A stretch of DNA of 64,000 nt from Cydia pomonella (GCF_033807575.1 NC_084707.1:13254550-13318549); one strand, 5' to 3'. Numbered from the stretch's first letter, positions 11,096 through 22,832 are shown. The notes: a model not told the origin generated them from the sequence alone. Program-made: numbers and translations.

Positions 11096-11645
11096 TAGTT
11101 TTATTTATTTTTAGATTTAGATCTTAAGTTTTATATGTATTATGTTGTGTTACTTATTCATTGTAATGTTTTTTTAACTTTTAAGTGTACAAATTTTATA
11201 AGTACTATCAAAATACATAAACTGTAGTCTGAATATTGTATTAGCTTGCCTTTAAGATAAAAGTTATAAAATGCTTTATGAAACAGTAAATTGACTGAGC
11301 TAGTAGCTAAACGAAAATCGACTACAAAATAAGATTTGCTAGAATTGTATACTTTTTAAACTCTTTTACTTTCAGAGCAAATATAAACTTTTCGAGAAAA
11401 TCAGGATTTGATCGCACTTTTAAACATAAATCTAGAAGGCCACCTTTATTAAACTTCGAAACTTATATGAACTATTTTCATTCAACTTTAAAAAAAATAA
11501 ACTTTAAACTATCGAATAAATTTCTTGAATTAACATTTAGTAGTTCGTTTGTTTGTTTTACTTGGGAACAAATTTGTTTTTGAAATACTCGTACTAATAT
11601 TAGATACAAGAGCAAGCAAAAAATTCTTAAAATTGGGATCTAAGG
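11096..11645. other. Unassigned AT-rich stretch
   Basis: No gene or repeat recognised. Confidence 0.3.
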
Positions 11646-11650
11646 AATCT

Positions 11651-12090
11651 TAAGAGGCTGTCAACACCCAATGTCCTTGAAATTGATGTTACTTAAACAG
11701 TTTTTTAAGAAAGACTATTTGTTTTAGTCAAGTAAGAAAAATATATGTTCATATTAATTATATTTCAAAGACCGTGGTTGTACTCGATACATGATTGAAC
11801 GAAATCGGCTCGATAGAAAATAATTGCAAAGATTGGTCTTAAAATCACAATTAAACGGTTTTATGTCTTTATTGTTTTGACTTATGGGTCTGCAATTAAA
11901 ATCACAATTTTAAAACATTTATATCTAAACCGTGGTTGAGTAAAATATTACACTAATAATCCACTTTTTTTTATTTAAATATTTTTCTTATTATTCCCTC
12001 GCCCAGGCCCAGTAACATGCGACAGTGCTATCTCATTTACTCCGATAGAAATAGACAGTGTGCGCGCTTTAGGTATTGACAGCCTCTTAG
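11651..12090. mobile_element. MITE-like element with ~18 bp terminal inverted repeats
   Basis: Starts TAAGAGGCTGTCAACACC and ends TATTGACAGCCTCTTA, its inverse with one mismatch. Inside the right end lie GATAGAAATAGACAGTGTGCG and the GCCCAGGCCCAGTAACATG segment. 440 bp, no coding capacity. Confidence 0.65.
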
Positions 12091-12334
12091 CGTTGCGAGG
12101 GTTTCAAGGAAAGAGAGTAAACCAAGTAAACCAAGTGAATGAAACACAACAGTTTTTACCACACCAACGCGAAAAATATACGAACCGTATAACATTAAAA
12201 ATCGAATTCAAATAAATTCTATTGAATATTTATCATTCAACTAAGTATTTTATTGATACCACGAAATACAAGTACCTAAATAAAGTATAATATAAACACT
12301 TAAATTCAAAACTTATAAACAAAACATTGCCCTA

Positions 12335-12445
12335 AATCCTGGTCGCTCGATAGGGTGCCAGCCAGCTTCATTGCCCCACTGGATAGCAATGCTGATCCAC
12401 TGAGCGAAATATTGGCCAACTCTCTGGTCACTATAAGCTTCTATA
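12335..12445 (-). pseudogene. Tiny LINE C-terminus remnant (tentative)
   Basis: The minus frame reads YFAQWISIAIQWGNEAG, close to the (S)YLAQRISIAIQRGNAAS stretch that ends the endonuclease-type LINE protein seen intact at 48.0 kb. Stops occur just upstream. The surroundings give no further match, so this is a low-confidence fossil. Confidence 0.35.
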
Positions 12446-12970
12446 TAAGGCGCTTTAACAGCTCCTCATAGCTGGGGAGCCGACGGTGCATAGACCAAAG
12501 TCAACCAACGGGGCTAAGAGATATCACAGTTTGAATATTTCTGAATGAATGTGTTTTTTACATCCATTTTTTAAAGCTCGAGTGCGTCCAATTTAGCATA
12601 TTTCGCTTCCCTACTATTAACAATACTTTATTTAAGTGTATTATTAAAATAATGGCAACGGAGGGCTATATGGGGACGGCGTGAGAGAGAAAGAAAGAAA
12701 AAATATTCCAACAACGAAAAATATAGGGTAAAAGCGCTGAGCGCAGTAAACTTCATAAACGATTTTTAATACTTCGGTGCGCAAATCGGCAATATTTTTT
12801 TATTTCGTTATTCTTACAAAATTCCCTCCAATATAAAACTAAAATAAAATGCGTCAAGTAAGTCAAATCGCGATTTTTTTCTTTGTGACCCTGCCACTCG
12901 TTTACGGATCGCTAAAATTGTCAGATTATTGAAATGGGCACTATTTAACAAGTATCAATTCATCTAGTAT
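12446..12970. other. Unassigned stretch
   Basis: No gene or repeat recognised. Confidence 0.3.
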
Positions 12971-12973
12971 TTT

Positions 12974-13108
12974 ATGCAACAGTTGTATAAGAAGGGTCAA
13001 AAAAGGCGAGTGGCGTGAGTTACAATGTGAGCCGGAGCCGAAGGCGTAGGCGAACATTGTAAAGGAATACGCCACGAGAATTTTTTGACCTACTTATACA
13101 ACGTTGCA
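12974..13108. mobile_element. Palindromic MITE-like element
   Basis: TGCAACAGTTGTATAAGAAG ... GGCGAGTGGCGT on the left pairs with ACGCCACGAGAATTTTTTGA ... CTTATACAACGTTGCA on the right. The centre is CCGGAGCCGAAGGCGTAGGC. 135 bp, non-coding. Confidence 0.65.
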
Positions 13109-13199
13109 TACAATATTTTTCCTACGAGTCAACAAAAATAAATCTTAATTTAGGTAAACAAATTACAGCAAAAGTATATAGCCAAGACGCGCGAGCATA

Positions 13200-13250
13200 C
13201 CTTGTTACGCGCCCGGCCCGCCCCGGGCCGCGGCCGGCCGGTCAGCGACA
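13200..13250. other. Short GC-rich block
   Basis: GCGCCCGGCCCGCCCCGGGC followed by CGCGGCCGGCCGG stands out from the AT-rich flanks. It may be part of an unrecognised element; no coding or regulatory role can be shown. Confidence 0.35.
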
Positions 13251-13799
13251 CCTCGTAACTCATGAGGCCCTGGTACTTGCTACTTGCTAAATTAATATTT
13301 TGGACAGTTTTTTCTCAATTTTGGCCACCGTAGGCTACGGAGACTAACAACCAACGCTAAGCGGTCTTCGTAGTCTATGGGTGTTGCTATATTACGGGTG
13401 TCACATGCGTGTTTCTGACTTATGAAGTAATTATTTTTACTATGCAACCAAATGAATATTTTGTAAGTTGGCAGCAATGCACTTAGTTTAAAACTGTATT
13501 CGTTTTGGTTTTGTTAGGTTGGTAGCCATTAATCGCAGTAACGTTATAGCGTATAAAAGCACAAGAGCTTTTATGAGGAATAGACAATATAGACTTTTCT
13601 TGAAACCTTTTATGTATGTTCTTATATTCGTGTTAATGAATGCATAAATGACAGATAACAGTAGAGGAGTAGGAAAATATCTTAATCTGACGCGCTCGAG
13701 TATTGCAAGGTGGCAATTTTTTTTACTATTCTGAGCGGCTGTCCTGGACTTCCGGCTCGGTTTCAAGGACTCATACTTGGTGGACATACTCAGCAGGGA

Positions 13800-13880
13800 T
13801 GCAAGGTATCTCCTTTTTGGCTCCCCAACAGGCCCCCACGGCCCCAAGGTTTCAACCCCAAACGCCGCAAATATGTATTA
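13800..13880 (-). pseudogene. LINE C-terminus remnant
   Basis: The minus frame reads FAAFGVETLGPWGP, matching VPFGVETLGPWGPSA of the LINE protein at 48.0 kb. The open frame runs on (13488-13847) but loses similarity at once, so only this patch is interpretable. Confidence 0.45.
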
Positions 13881-14900
13881 TTGTAATTCAACACTTAAAA
13901 GTCCATCCTACCATCGAGCGTAAGGAAACAACTCAAAATTTGCATGAAATTAGTTTGAAACACTCTAAAGGGATAAAATGCTACTGTTAGCAGTTTTTGT
14001 ACTGCTATCTCGTATTCTAAAAATACATTAACATAACTTAACTAAATGGAGTGGGGGGCACATTGATGAGAGCTAATCCGGGATAATGGACTTAATTATC
14101 TTAAAATAGGTGGTAAGTAAGGTCTCTAGGTCAATCTGAGAGGTTATGGAGTTTTGGTCGATTTTATTCATCACCGGATATAAGAAACAAATTAACTTCC
14201 AACAATTTTACAATTCCATTAAAATCTTAGGAAATTACCTTGTGGACGGAACTTTTACCTTTGTTATTGACCGATGGTTTTCTGCCTTGTTTTAATAATC
14301 ATGAAGCTAATCAAGACTATAAGGAATGCTCGAACTTGGCGCCGTGTTTTAATTATTCAGGCGAACATTCTAACGAACACTGATATCAGAATTATATTTG
14401 CATCATGATTAACAGGCATTTTATGATTTTAATTATGGGATATTAATTCGATCTTGATGAGATTAAAACCTCTACCAATCACAAACTAGCTTTGAAATAC
14501 AGACAGTTTATTAATACGTGCAAAATAAGTCGGAATGCAAACATTATGTTTTATTACAGTGGAAATCTTCTTCGAACCAATTCACACTTTTCAGCGCTGT
14601 ATTTAATTCCTCACGTCCAAAAATCAAACGCACTTGCGCAGAGCATGCATATTCATACCACACGACACACGACAATGCTTTTATTGCGATAAAGGAAATG
14701 TGGGCTATTCTCTCACAAAATGTCAACAAGGCTATTCATACTTGGAAGTATTTCATAATTAAAATAAACGGGATTCAATGGCGTATTTACATGCTCAAAT
14801 ATTACCTTGATCCTGCATATATTATATGCATAGTACGAGTATAATGATTGCGACCGTAGACGACGTGGATTAAGACGAAAGTGGAGGACCCGCGCTGATT
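13881..14900. other. Unassigned stretch
   Basis: Several short overlapping open frames near 14.5-14.8 kb show no conserved motif. No repeat recognised. Confidence 0.3.
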
Positions 14901-14904
14901 CGCT

Positions 14905-15175
14905 TTTTCATACAAACGTAGTCAGCATTTTCCTCTTTCAACGGAACGGATATCAACCACAGATATGCCCTTACGTTTGATTTTTTTTAATTATTATATG
15001 AGTTGGGACCTTTTAAAAACTTGTATGAAATCAGTTTTTCGCTCACAGTTTTCACCATAATCAAAAAAAGTCAAACGTAGGGGCAAGCTATGGTTAATAT
15101 ACTTCCAATTATGTAAAACATTTCCATAATGTCAAAATCCAGAGAGGAAAATGGGGACTACGTTTGTATGGAGAA
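14905..15175. mobile_element. MITE-like element with ~95 bp inverted arms
   Basis: The left arm (CATACAAACGTAGTCAGCAT, TTTCCTCT, GATATCAACCACAGATATGC, TTACGTTTGA) and the inverse right arm (TCAAACGTAGGGGCAAGCTA ... AGAGGAAAATGGGGACTACG) are imperfect inverted repeats around a TATATGAGTTGGG centre. A single arm of the same family occurs at 57700-57829. Non-coding. Confidence 0.7.
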
Positions 15176-15198
15176 ACGGCCGTCCTTTTTCCTCTTAA

Positions 15199-16008
15199 GG
15201 GTCTCCCCAAACCAGTCGACGCGGAGTCGGCTTTCGCCGAGTGTTTTACACCACACTATTCGCATTTAGCCGATCGACCGTCTCCGCGGTCGGACACCTG
15301 CGTTTAGCAGTCTCATCCTCCTTGCGGCCGTAGAGACGCCCGATCGCCTGCGACTTGCTATCGCAACAGTTGTAAAGCGACGGTCGGCTCTCCCGTGCTC
15401 CGTCCTGCCGTCGAGACGTCAGACAGCACACGTACAGCCGTTGAGTCCGACGAACAGATGTAGGACAGCGGGTGATCGGCAATCGTAAATCTCATTTTTG
15501 GAGACTGGTTGTTAGTAACAACCTGAGTTTGAAATTGAACAGACCTGTAAGATTATTTTCCTTGGTAATTGTTACATATTATATAATAACCTGTGATGAT
15601 GGATATTTTACGTAGACGGGCATGGAAAAAAAGGCTTACCAGCATTTTTACCGTCATCGGCTCTGTTCGGCCGTCGTCAGCTATGTTCGGCCGTCGAAGA
15701 CGCTGAACGGCTTCCGCCAGCTCTGACCGGTCCATATCGTAGGTACTCGGCCGTGATCGGAGCCGTTCAACTCTTTCCGGCACCGTACGGCGGTATAAGG
15801 AGATTTATGAATGCGAACGTGTGCGGTAGGCTGCAAACAGCGTCGTACGAATGCGAACAGCTTTACGGCAAAACGCCGTTTTCCCGTCGAAAGACGTCGT
15901 TTCGCGTGGGCCGAGCCGATTTACGACTTATTCGCTCTTATTGCGTTGACATAAAGCTTTTTCCGTACGCGATTTGCCGAAACGGCGTCGACTAGTTTGG
16001 GGAGACCC
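15199..16008 (+). mobile_element. 810 bp TIR element with TAA target duplication (copy 1; Harbinger-like, non-autonomous)
   Basis: Begins GGGTCTCCCCAAACCAGTCG and ends CGACTAGTTTGGGGAGACCC, terminal inverted repeats of about 20 bp. It is flanked by TAA at 15196-15198 and 16009-16011. A 3 bp TWA duplication is typical of PIF/Harbinger elements, so that class is inferred. The interior is strongly CpG-rich against AT-rich flanks and carries repeated TTCGGCCGTCG / ACGGCCGA motifs (15660-15760) and AAACGCCGTTTT-type motifs, possibly transposase binding sites. No transposase. The short open frames inside (80, 78 and 76 residues) are not convincing proteins. Confidence 0.85.
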
Positions 16009-16011
16009 TAA

Positions 16012-16394
16012 TAAGGTAGATATTTACAACGTCAATATGCTATAACATCGGTGATTGCGATATTTAACTCTGATGGTAATTAATGAAACGGTTTAATTAC
16101 TTCGAATTTAAACTGTCGTGAGTCATACTAATATTAAGTTAATTTTACGGTTCATGTCACTCACGTGGCATGACGATGACGCCAAGGTCTCCAGTTTCAA
16201 GCACTAACAGTGCATGAGTAGTGTTCACGATAGCCGCACGCCGCGTACTACCGCTCGTCGCGGAGCGCGCTGGGTGCGCGATGAGTTCACCGGTTGGGGT
16301 GAGGGTGACCACCGGCTATTGTGCAATACCTTGCACAACAGCACGTGCAACTGTAACGTGCAAATGGATGCTAGGTAGAGTCGTTAGATTTGTA
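16012..16394. other. Unassigned stretch
   Basis: GC-richer around 16230-16380 (CGCACGCCGCGTACTACCG, TGCAAATGGATGC). No supported gene. Confidence 0.3.
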
Positions 16395-16805
16395 GCTGGC
16401 CCCGAGGGGCTAATCTTTTGTCTATTGTTAACTAAAACCGCGCGTGCCACTACCTGGAAAAAAAGGGTCTGGTCACTTTAACCGGTTATTGAATTACAAC
16501 TCCTATGGTAATTGAAATAAGATGCAAAATGAACAAATGGAAAAATAATTTGCGATTTCTTGTGTGGTCCCTCTACGGTTACTGAGTGCCGGAGAGTCGA
16601 TCGCTACCAAACCAATCTGTGTCCTCGATATGCGGAACAAAGGCGCGTTATTGGAGAGCGCACAATCGCACATACACTGGTTTTTTGAGCGTTGGACTAG
16701 CCATAGCTCAGATGCCAATTAGAATTATACGACCCTCTTTTTGCAGGTAGTGGCACGCGCGGTTTCAGTTAACAATACACAAAAGATTTGCCGCTCGGGG
16801 CCAGC
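16395..16805. mobile_element. Inverted-repeat element with ~74 bp arms
   Basis: The left arm 16395-16468 (GCTGGCCCCGAGGGGC, AACTAAAACCGCGCGTGCCA, CTACCTGG) pairs with the right arm 16732-16805 (GCAGGTAGTGGCACGCGCGG, TTAACAATACACAAAAGAT, CTCGGGGCCAGC). The arms are separated by about 263 bp. No transposase. It may be a MITE or two inverted copies of one repeat. Confidence 0.6.
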
Positions 16806-17440
16806 TTCAAATCGAACGAAGTACTGTACTGTTTTGTGCTTGAAAATGGAGACCTACCTATAGGCTCTCCGAAACATGTCGTGCGAGTAACTAAAAAATA
16901 CGTAAGCTAAACCGTAAAGCTAGCTTAGTTTAATATCTTAACTATGCACTAGGTTAAAAGGGAAGCATAGCTTTTCGAATCTAACTAAATAACGCCAAGT
17001 TTTCTATGAAATCACATTTCGGGAGAAAACGTTTTCTACTAACTAAATCTTAACAAATCATTTTGGTGTTGATGTCGATCGCTTCAGCATAGTTAATACA
17101 TATTCTAGGTCTTTATACCTAGGTTTCGAGTTTTGTAAAAAAAAAAAATCTTAGAAGAATGGAAAATATTCAGACGTGGAAAAACGTTTTCTCTTTTTGT
17201 GTGGACGATCACGTCCCTCTTAAGGCTAATGCAAAATTGTAGTATTTATATTGAATTTTACACGTTTTAATCAAGGGCATATGCCATGAAAAAATCACAC
17301 GGAAACTTAACTATATATGCATATGCAGACTCTATCCAAAACCTTAAAAGAATAAAGATAGCGCAAAAGAAAAATATCACAAAAACATGTCTACTTTTCA
17401 TTTATTTTCGATTGTATATCGTTACCCAGCATACTCGTAT
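16806..17440. other. Unassigned AT-rich stretch
   Basis: Nothing recognised. Confidence 0.3.
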
Positions 17441-17444
17441 TTAA

Positions 17445-17591
17445 GGATGACTCACGCTAGACCGGGCCGGGGCCGGGCCGGAGCTTCCGGCGCTTCGTTA
17501 TCTATGGAAAGCACCGCGCGATCACCGATCAGCCGTCATAGAAAATTACGTGCTCCAGCTCGACCCCGGCCCGGTCTAGCGTAAGTCATCC
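17445..17591. mobile_element. 147 bp GC-rich MITE
   Basis: Starts GGATGACTCACGCTAGACCG and ends GGTCTAGCGTAAGTCATCC. Inverted arms also hold CGGGCCGGGGC / CCCCGGCCCGG. The central part reads TATGGAAAGCACC and CATAGAAAATTACG. This is a familiar lepidopteran small element; non-coding despite an open 65-residue frame. Confidence 0.8.
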
Positions 17592-19695
17592 TTTATTCCT
17601 TCCAAGAAACGAGACTTGACTTTTGCCGATGAATAGGTAAATATTTTTTGCTCTAATGTCATTCAGGACTTGTCTAGGTTAGGGACTATTTTGCGCTCAC
17701 GAATTAATTAGTCAATTACAAATAGCATCAATCCGCAAAAGTAAGCAGTGTTCCCCAGGCCGTCATTTGTTCTGCCGCCTATGTTTACCAACTTCATTAA
17801 TTTGCCAAATAGCGACGAAGCAGTTGGATACGATAAATGTTTGGACGAGGTACACTCGTTTTCTTGTAAATTGCCCGTTTTGAAACCGTTTTTGGTGTTT
17901 TCAAGGGCATTTAGGTGTTTAAATTATCTAAAAAAAATATGACGTATTCGTATTATTTTGTAATCGTGTTGATTCGTGTACACTTAAATGAATTTTAAAT
18001 CCCACTCGTACTCATTTAGAGTGCGAGTGGGACGCACAGATATGGAGATTAAGTTCTCGGATGTAAATAATGAATGACATTTTCACTACAACTAGAACAA
18101 TGTCGTTAACTACTTTCAGAATATGTGAAAGAGATGTGAGAGAGCAAACGCTACACATAATTCCCATCTCAGATTAGACTGCGTTCTCTATCCTATGGAA
18201 GCAGTGTAAATCCGTCTGCCATTTCCCATAGGTACGTTTAATCTCTGTGGTTAAAAATGTAAAACAGATTAGCAGACATTTATGACGTAGTCAATTAAAC
18301 GATTTAAATCCCCTCTAAATTGTAGGAGGGTATCCAATTATAGGACCGGCAAGAAACTCGGCGGGACACATCGTTTCACAACATTACATCTTATAACTAA
18401 CATGCATTAAATAAAAAAGCCAAAGTTTCGTTTCCCTTGACTGCGATCTCATGGGCACGCTGATGGCATTCGCGCGCAGTCTTAGCGCCGCACCTACAGG
18501 AACGTACCGACTCATTACAAACATATTGGTACTGATTCTAGAAAAACAGCAGCCTTTATACGTATCTCGTCGCCTCCCACTAGGGCCTCCAGTAGACGAG
18601 ATGGCAGATTGGATGTCTGGAAATCAATTTTCGTGAATTGCATTAGGCTGTAAATACCTACCTAATTTAATATCGTCTTGTTAACTATTTATTGGTATAG
18701 GTACTAATGTTATTGTAGCCAGTAAATATTACGGCATGCTCGTAACGAGTCCCGTGTATAAAAAGTATGTATGATGTTGTTATCTTTATGCGCAGATAAA
18801 ACGCATTAGCTTCCGTTTACGACCGACTTCTGCGCGTCAAGTAAACTATCATCGGATTAAACGAGCAACAAAGAAACGTACTTTTGAAAATGAACATTAT
18901 TACGGCATATTGTTACGGTGATAAAATAACAGGCAGCGTTTCAGCAGCGCAAATCACAGGCGTGAGTTGCGATTACGACTGAAGTAATAACTCATAATGA
19001 AATGTTTTATTCAGAACCTAGCGTCATTCATTCAGTACTGTACATCCAGATGTTAAATATATTTATTTACAAAATTACCAAGCACAACACACCAATTTGG
19101 CTGTCTCATAAATGTCCTGTAATTTGTTTGAATAATTGAGGTAGATTATGTCTGTAGTCCACTCACATTACACGGGTACCATTTTGAATTTAGAATTTGT
19201 TGCACCATACACCACGGTAAACAATTGAATGCAGTTTTCCAATAGTAAAGTTGTTATGGCTCTTATTATGTTGTATGCGCAATACTCGTGATGACGGCTT
19301 CAGTGTTGCACGGACATTCAAACAAAATGAGCAGTAATACAATAAATACCTATTTACAGGTAATAACTACAAGACCGTAGCTGTCACCTTTGCTGGGAAA
19401 ATTGAGCGTTAGATAGACAGCAAATAGTGCTTGAATAACAGTTAGGTACGTAGAGACTAAAACCTAAAAAGTAGAGATTTTCATGACTAAGTCTAACATT
19501 CGGCAAGTAACTCTAATTTTTAATAGATATACTACTTACTCGTATACTGAATCACGTACTTATTAAAAGAAACTTAACAATCGTCTCCTAAAGTAGATAT
19601 CATGCAACTAGGGAAAAAAAAATATTATTTTTATTTTTGTTTCATTTTTAAGTACTTAGTCACACTATATAAAATATAATCAGAATTAAATGACA
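17592..19695. other. Unassigned stretch
   Basis: Holds a small hairpin at 18001-18031 (CCCACTCGTACTC / GAGTGCGAGTGGG). An open frame at 18451-18636 has no motif I recognise. Otherwise AT-rich and featureless. Confidence 0.3.
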
Positions 19696-19699
19696 TTTA

Positions 19700-19805
19700 C
19701 TAAAAAAAGTGACCAAGACCTCCGGGGGCCGAGGCCGGGATCAAACAGGCGTCACCAGCTTACACGGCTAACGTCCTGAGCACTAGACCACCCGGTCACC
19801 GGAGG
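19700..19805 (-). mobile_element. tRNA-derived SINE head fragment
   Basis: The minus strand reads GACCGGGTGGTCTAGTGCTC (A-box like), then GTAAGCTGGTGACGCCTG and TTTGATCCCGGCCTCGGCC (B-box like). The spacing suits a tRNA-related SINE promoter. It is too diverged from a canonical tRNA for a functional tRNA gene. Confidence 0.55.
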
Positions 19806-20730
19806 GCTTGCTAACATTTCTTTAGTAACTATATGGCATCTATATCAGTTTATAATTATAGTTACAAATATACTCTTACAAACAACACTCGTATAAATTC
19901 TTTTACGTCAGACTTATAATCGCAATCATGCTCGCTGTCTGATTTCATTTGGCCGGAGTGTGCACTCGCGTAGCCATATCGACCACCTGATTGACATTCG
20001 ATTTGTTTTGTTCAGCCATCACCCTTGACCCAATAGTATTAACAAGATCATATAAAACATACAGGGACTAGCTAGACTTTACGTACATAGTGTATGTAAG
20101 TAGGATATGTATGCAATATTGGAACGAGAAATCGTATTGTATAGTAAGTTTCATTCCACCTGCGTAACTTCCATTTACCGATCCCGAAAGTAGTACCGTG
20201 TCATATGACAGAAGGTAAAATGATCTTGCAAATGGTATGAACGTGTGCATGCTAAGAACTCTTACCCACAGCTGCTACAAAATTGCATTTTAGTGGAAAT
20301 TGCACAGATGGTCATGGCCTGATTCCTTTACTCCAAAGACAGGTACATACGAGTATAAGAAAAGTCAGAGAAAGTTTACGATATTCCACTTTAGGGAATT
20401 CTTATATTATCCAAATTAACCATCGAAGAATTTACGTTGAAGTGTCAATTAACTATCATTTATTTTTAATGGGACATCACTAATTAATATATTTAACTAA
20501 TAGTTTGAAATGCCTGTGATTGTATTTTTAAGTTCGTAATCGCTTAATGTAAACTATGTAGTACCGAGTTTGGCGCGAGAGCTACGTAGTTTAACTTTTT
20601 CGTGAAATTGTATTGGTTTTTTTTATTTTCCGATTACAGAGTTAACTGTGTCTGTATCTTAAGGTGTTTTTGTGTGTGTTTCATAAGTACTTTATCTCGT
20701 TAAAAAGGAATTTACTATTTTTTGTGACAT
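19806..20730. other. Unassigned stretch
   Basis: No gene recognised. 20560-20730 lies upstream of the candidate exon but shows no clear promoter element. Confidence 0.3.
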
Positions 20731-20731
20731 T

Positions 20732-20823
20732 ATGAGTCTTAGTGAGGGAAAATACGACTCCAGTGGGAGCAGTGACAGTGATGACGAGTTAAGAATCGTT
20801 CGAGAATATAGAAACAGAAAACG
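20732..20823 (+). CDS. Candidate first coding exon (unidentified protein)
   Basis: ATG at 20732 opens a frame reading MSLSEGKYDSSGSSDSDDEL then RIVREYRNRKR. It is a low-complexity acidic Ser/Asp stretch followed by basic residues, a common composition for nuclear protein N-termini. A consensus-like splice donor (GTATGT) begins at 20824, just before the frame stops. No second exon could be recognised downstream, where repeats begin at 21 kb. It might be the first exon of a host gene or of a DNA transposon's transposase, or chance. Confidence 0.3.
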
Positions 20824-20998
20824 GGTATGTTGACCAAAAACAAATATTAAAATCTCTTAAATATTTTCGTTTCCTTAAATATTTTTCTTCTTAGAAATGA
20901 AAAAGTATTCTTTATACTATTGTATACTTTCTGTTCTTCTTATTGTGTTCTTACCTTCTCGGACGAAAATGAGGATTAATTACGGGAAGTAATTATTT

Positions 20999-21085
20999 AA
21001 GGCCCCGTGAGTTCAGGTTCTTCTCTCACTCTCACTGAGTGCAAGCGCGAGCGAGACGGTTGTGCGTGCCCGGGATCGCGGATAT
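20999..21085. repeat. GGCCCCGT repeat fragment (copy 1)
   Basis: GGCCCCGTGAGTTCAGG, CTCTCACTGAGTGCAAGCG and GAGCGAGACGG match, in reverse orientation, 33373-33446 (TAACTCTCACTGAGTGTAAGCG on that minus strand). Non-coding repeat of unknown class. Confidence 0.5.
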
Positions 21086-21232
21086 CATGTTTTGGAATTT
21101 TATTTTTTTATTTTTACAAACGCCTCAATTTTTCAAAAACTTTGCTGTTGAACGGACTGCGTCTTATTTTGAGTGATTGGGTTTATAATTTGAATTTAAT
21201 ACTCAATACCCTCAGGAACGTGAGGTTAAAAA

Positions 21233-21742
21233 AGTGGCCAAGTGCGAGTCGGACTAGCCCATGAAGGGTTCCGTACCATTTATGACGTATTAAAAAAACT
21301 ACTTACTAGATCTCGTTCAAACCAATTTTCGGTGGAAGTTTGCTCATCATATATTTTTTTTAGTTAGGTATATCATTCTCTTATTTTAGAAGTTACAGGG
21401 GGGACACATTTTACCACTTTGGAAGTGTCTCTCGCATTCAGTTTAGAAAAAAATTATATTAGAAACCTCAATATCATTTTTGAAGACCTATCCATAAATA
21501 CCACACGTATAGGTTTGATGAAAAAAAAATCGAGTTTCAGTTCTAAGTATTTATTTTTTATTTTTTATTTTTGTGTGAAAATCTTAATGCGGTTCACAGA
21601 ATACATCTACTTATCAAGTTTCAACAGTATAGTTCTTATAGTTTCGGAAAAAAGTGGCTGTGACATAAACGGACAGACAGACGGACATGACGAATCCATA
21701 AGGGTTCCGTTTTTTGCCATTTGGCTACGGAACCCTAAAAAG
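21233..21742 (+). repeat. AGGGTTCCGTA family copy with both ends
   Basis: Left end GGCCAAGTGCGAGTCGGAC followed by GAAGGGTTCCGTACC. Right end ACAGACAGACGGACATGACG, then AAGGGTTCCG and CTACGGAACCCTAAAA. About 510 bp. The GGTTCCGT palindrome partner at both ends and the (CAGA)(CGGA) run define the family. The 113-residue open frame inside belongs to the repeat. Confidence 0.7.
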
Positions 21743-21897
21743 CCTTCTGTTTTATCATGAGCATCGTGCATGTATGAAAACGTGGTAAAAATGGTCCGTT
21801 GATCTAAGCGAATGATTTCATATGTCATATAACTAGGTATCATTATATATTTGTAAAATTAAAAGATACACTCATTGGAGTCGGAAGGTTGAGCAAG

Positions 21898-22045
21898 TTT
21901 TTTTTATGGAAGATAGGCAGGCGTTTGACCACGATCTCACCTGATGGTAAGTGATGATTCGGTCTACTATGAAGCACGCTTACCTATGAGATGCCTATTT
22001 ACTCTAGCGTTGAAGAGATTCAGATTGTACTCATCACCATGCAGA
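21898..22045 (-). mobile_element. CR1-like LINE 3' end (short copy)
   Basis: On the minus strand it matches the 3' end of the LINE at 22862-24438. GATAGGCAGGCGTTTG, CACCTGATGGTAAGTGATGA, TGAAGCACGCTTACCTATGA and ATTTACTCTAGCGTTGAAGA all correspond. A poly-T run at 21898 marks the A-rich tail. It is 5'-truncated to about 150 bp. Confidence 0.7.
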
Positions 22046-22715
22046 CCAATTTCTATTTCCAATCATACTGTATGTAATTTTCTAATTGAAAATATAGCTG
22101 TTGTATCGCTCCGTGGTCTAACACGAGCACTAATAAATAATCTAAAAAGATTTACATAACTCAATTCTATTAATAATACCCAAGCATAGCAAACCATCTC
22201 GAGGTCAGCTATTCTATTCCCAGTAATGTAAGTAAATTGCATTCTTACTCAAAGTATATCATGAATGTTAAGTCAGTTTAGTAAAGAAGGATTCTAAGAA
22301 GCCCGCACATTCACACATTTATCTGGGTCACTTTGGTTTTAAATGCAATACTTTAGATATTTTTTAACATTGTTTACTAAAATCGATTATGAATAGGAAT
22401 TTATTAAGTGCACACTAACAACTTAATTAACATTAAAGTATGAACGAGACGCTCTGATTTACTCATTGCATCAAATTCAATACTTTTTTTTTATCAAGTT
22501 CAATACATTCAAGAAAGTGACAGGAGAGTATGCTTATCGCGTGTCCGCCATTGGTAGGTAAGGTAGGTACATTTGTGGTAACACGACCCAACTGTCAAAT
22601 GTTACGACGACGACGACTTCAGCAGTGACGACAGATATTGTTATTTCGAAAATTTAATAGTCGGTATTTGGCAGCCACATGAACACTTGTGACAAAAGTA
22701 GCGGTATTTTAATAG
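22046..22715. other. Unassigned stretch
   Basis: AT-rich. A CGACGACGACGACTT microsatellite-like run lies near 22607. Nothing else recognised. Confidence 0.3.
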
Positions 22716-22832
22716 TACATTATGATACAAGTGTGCTAAGTTGGTCATTACACACGAGGCGATATTGTGCGAATAAGCCGATGTGCGTAATGACCAATGC
22801 ACACGCGTTTCATACGACGTTTTTCAACACAC
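22716..22832. mobile_element. Palindromic MITE-like element
   Basis: ACATTATGATACAAGTGTGC ... TTGGTCATTACACACGAGG pairs with GTGCGTAATGACCAA ... CGCGTTTCATACGACGTTTT. Non-coding. Confidence 0.55.

Noticed and set aside
13488..13847. 119-residue minus frame as a gene
   Set aside because: Only the first few residues match the LINE C-terminus; the rest is a chance open frame in AT-rich DNA.
15246..15995. Three open frames (78, 76 and 80 residues) conserved in both 810 bp copies
   Set aside because: They are conserved only because the two copies are nearly identical. No motif, and they overlap on opposite strands.
18451..18636. 61-residue plus frame as an exon
   Set aside because: Composition looks coding-like but no homologous motif or splice sites could be recognised.
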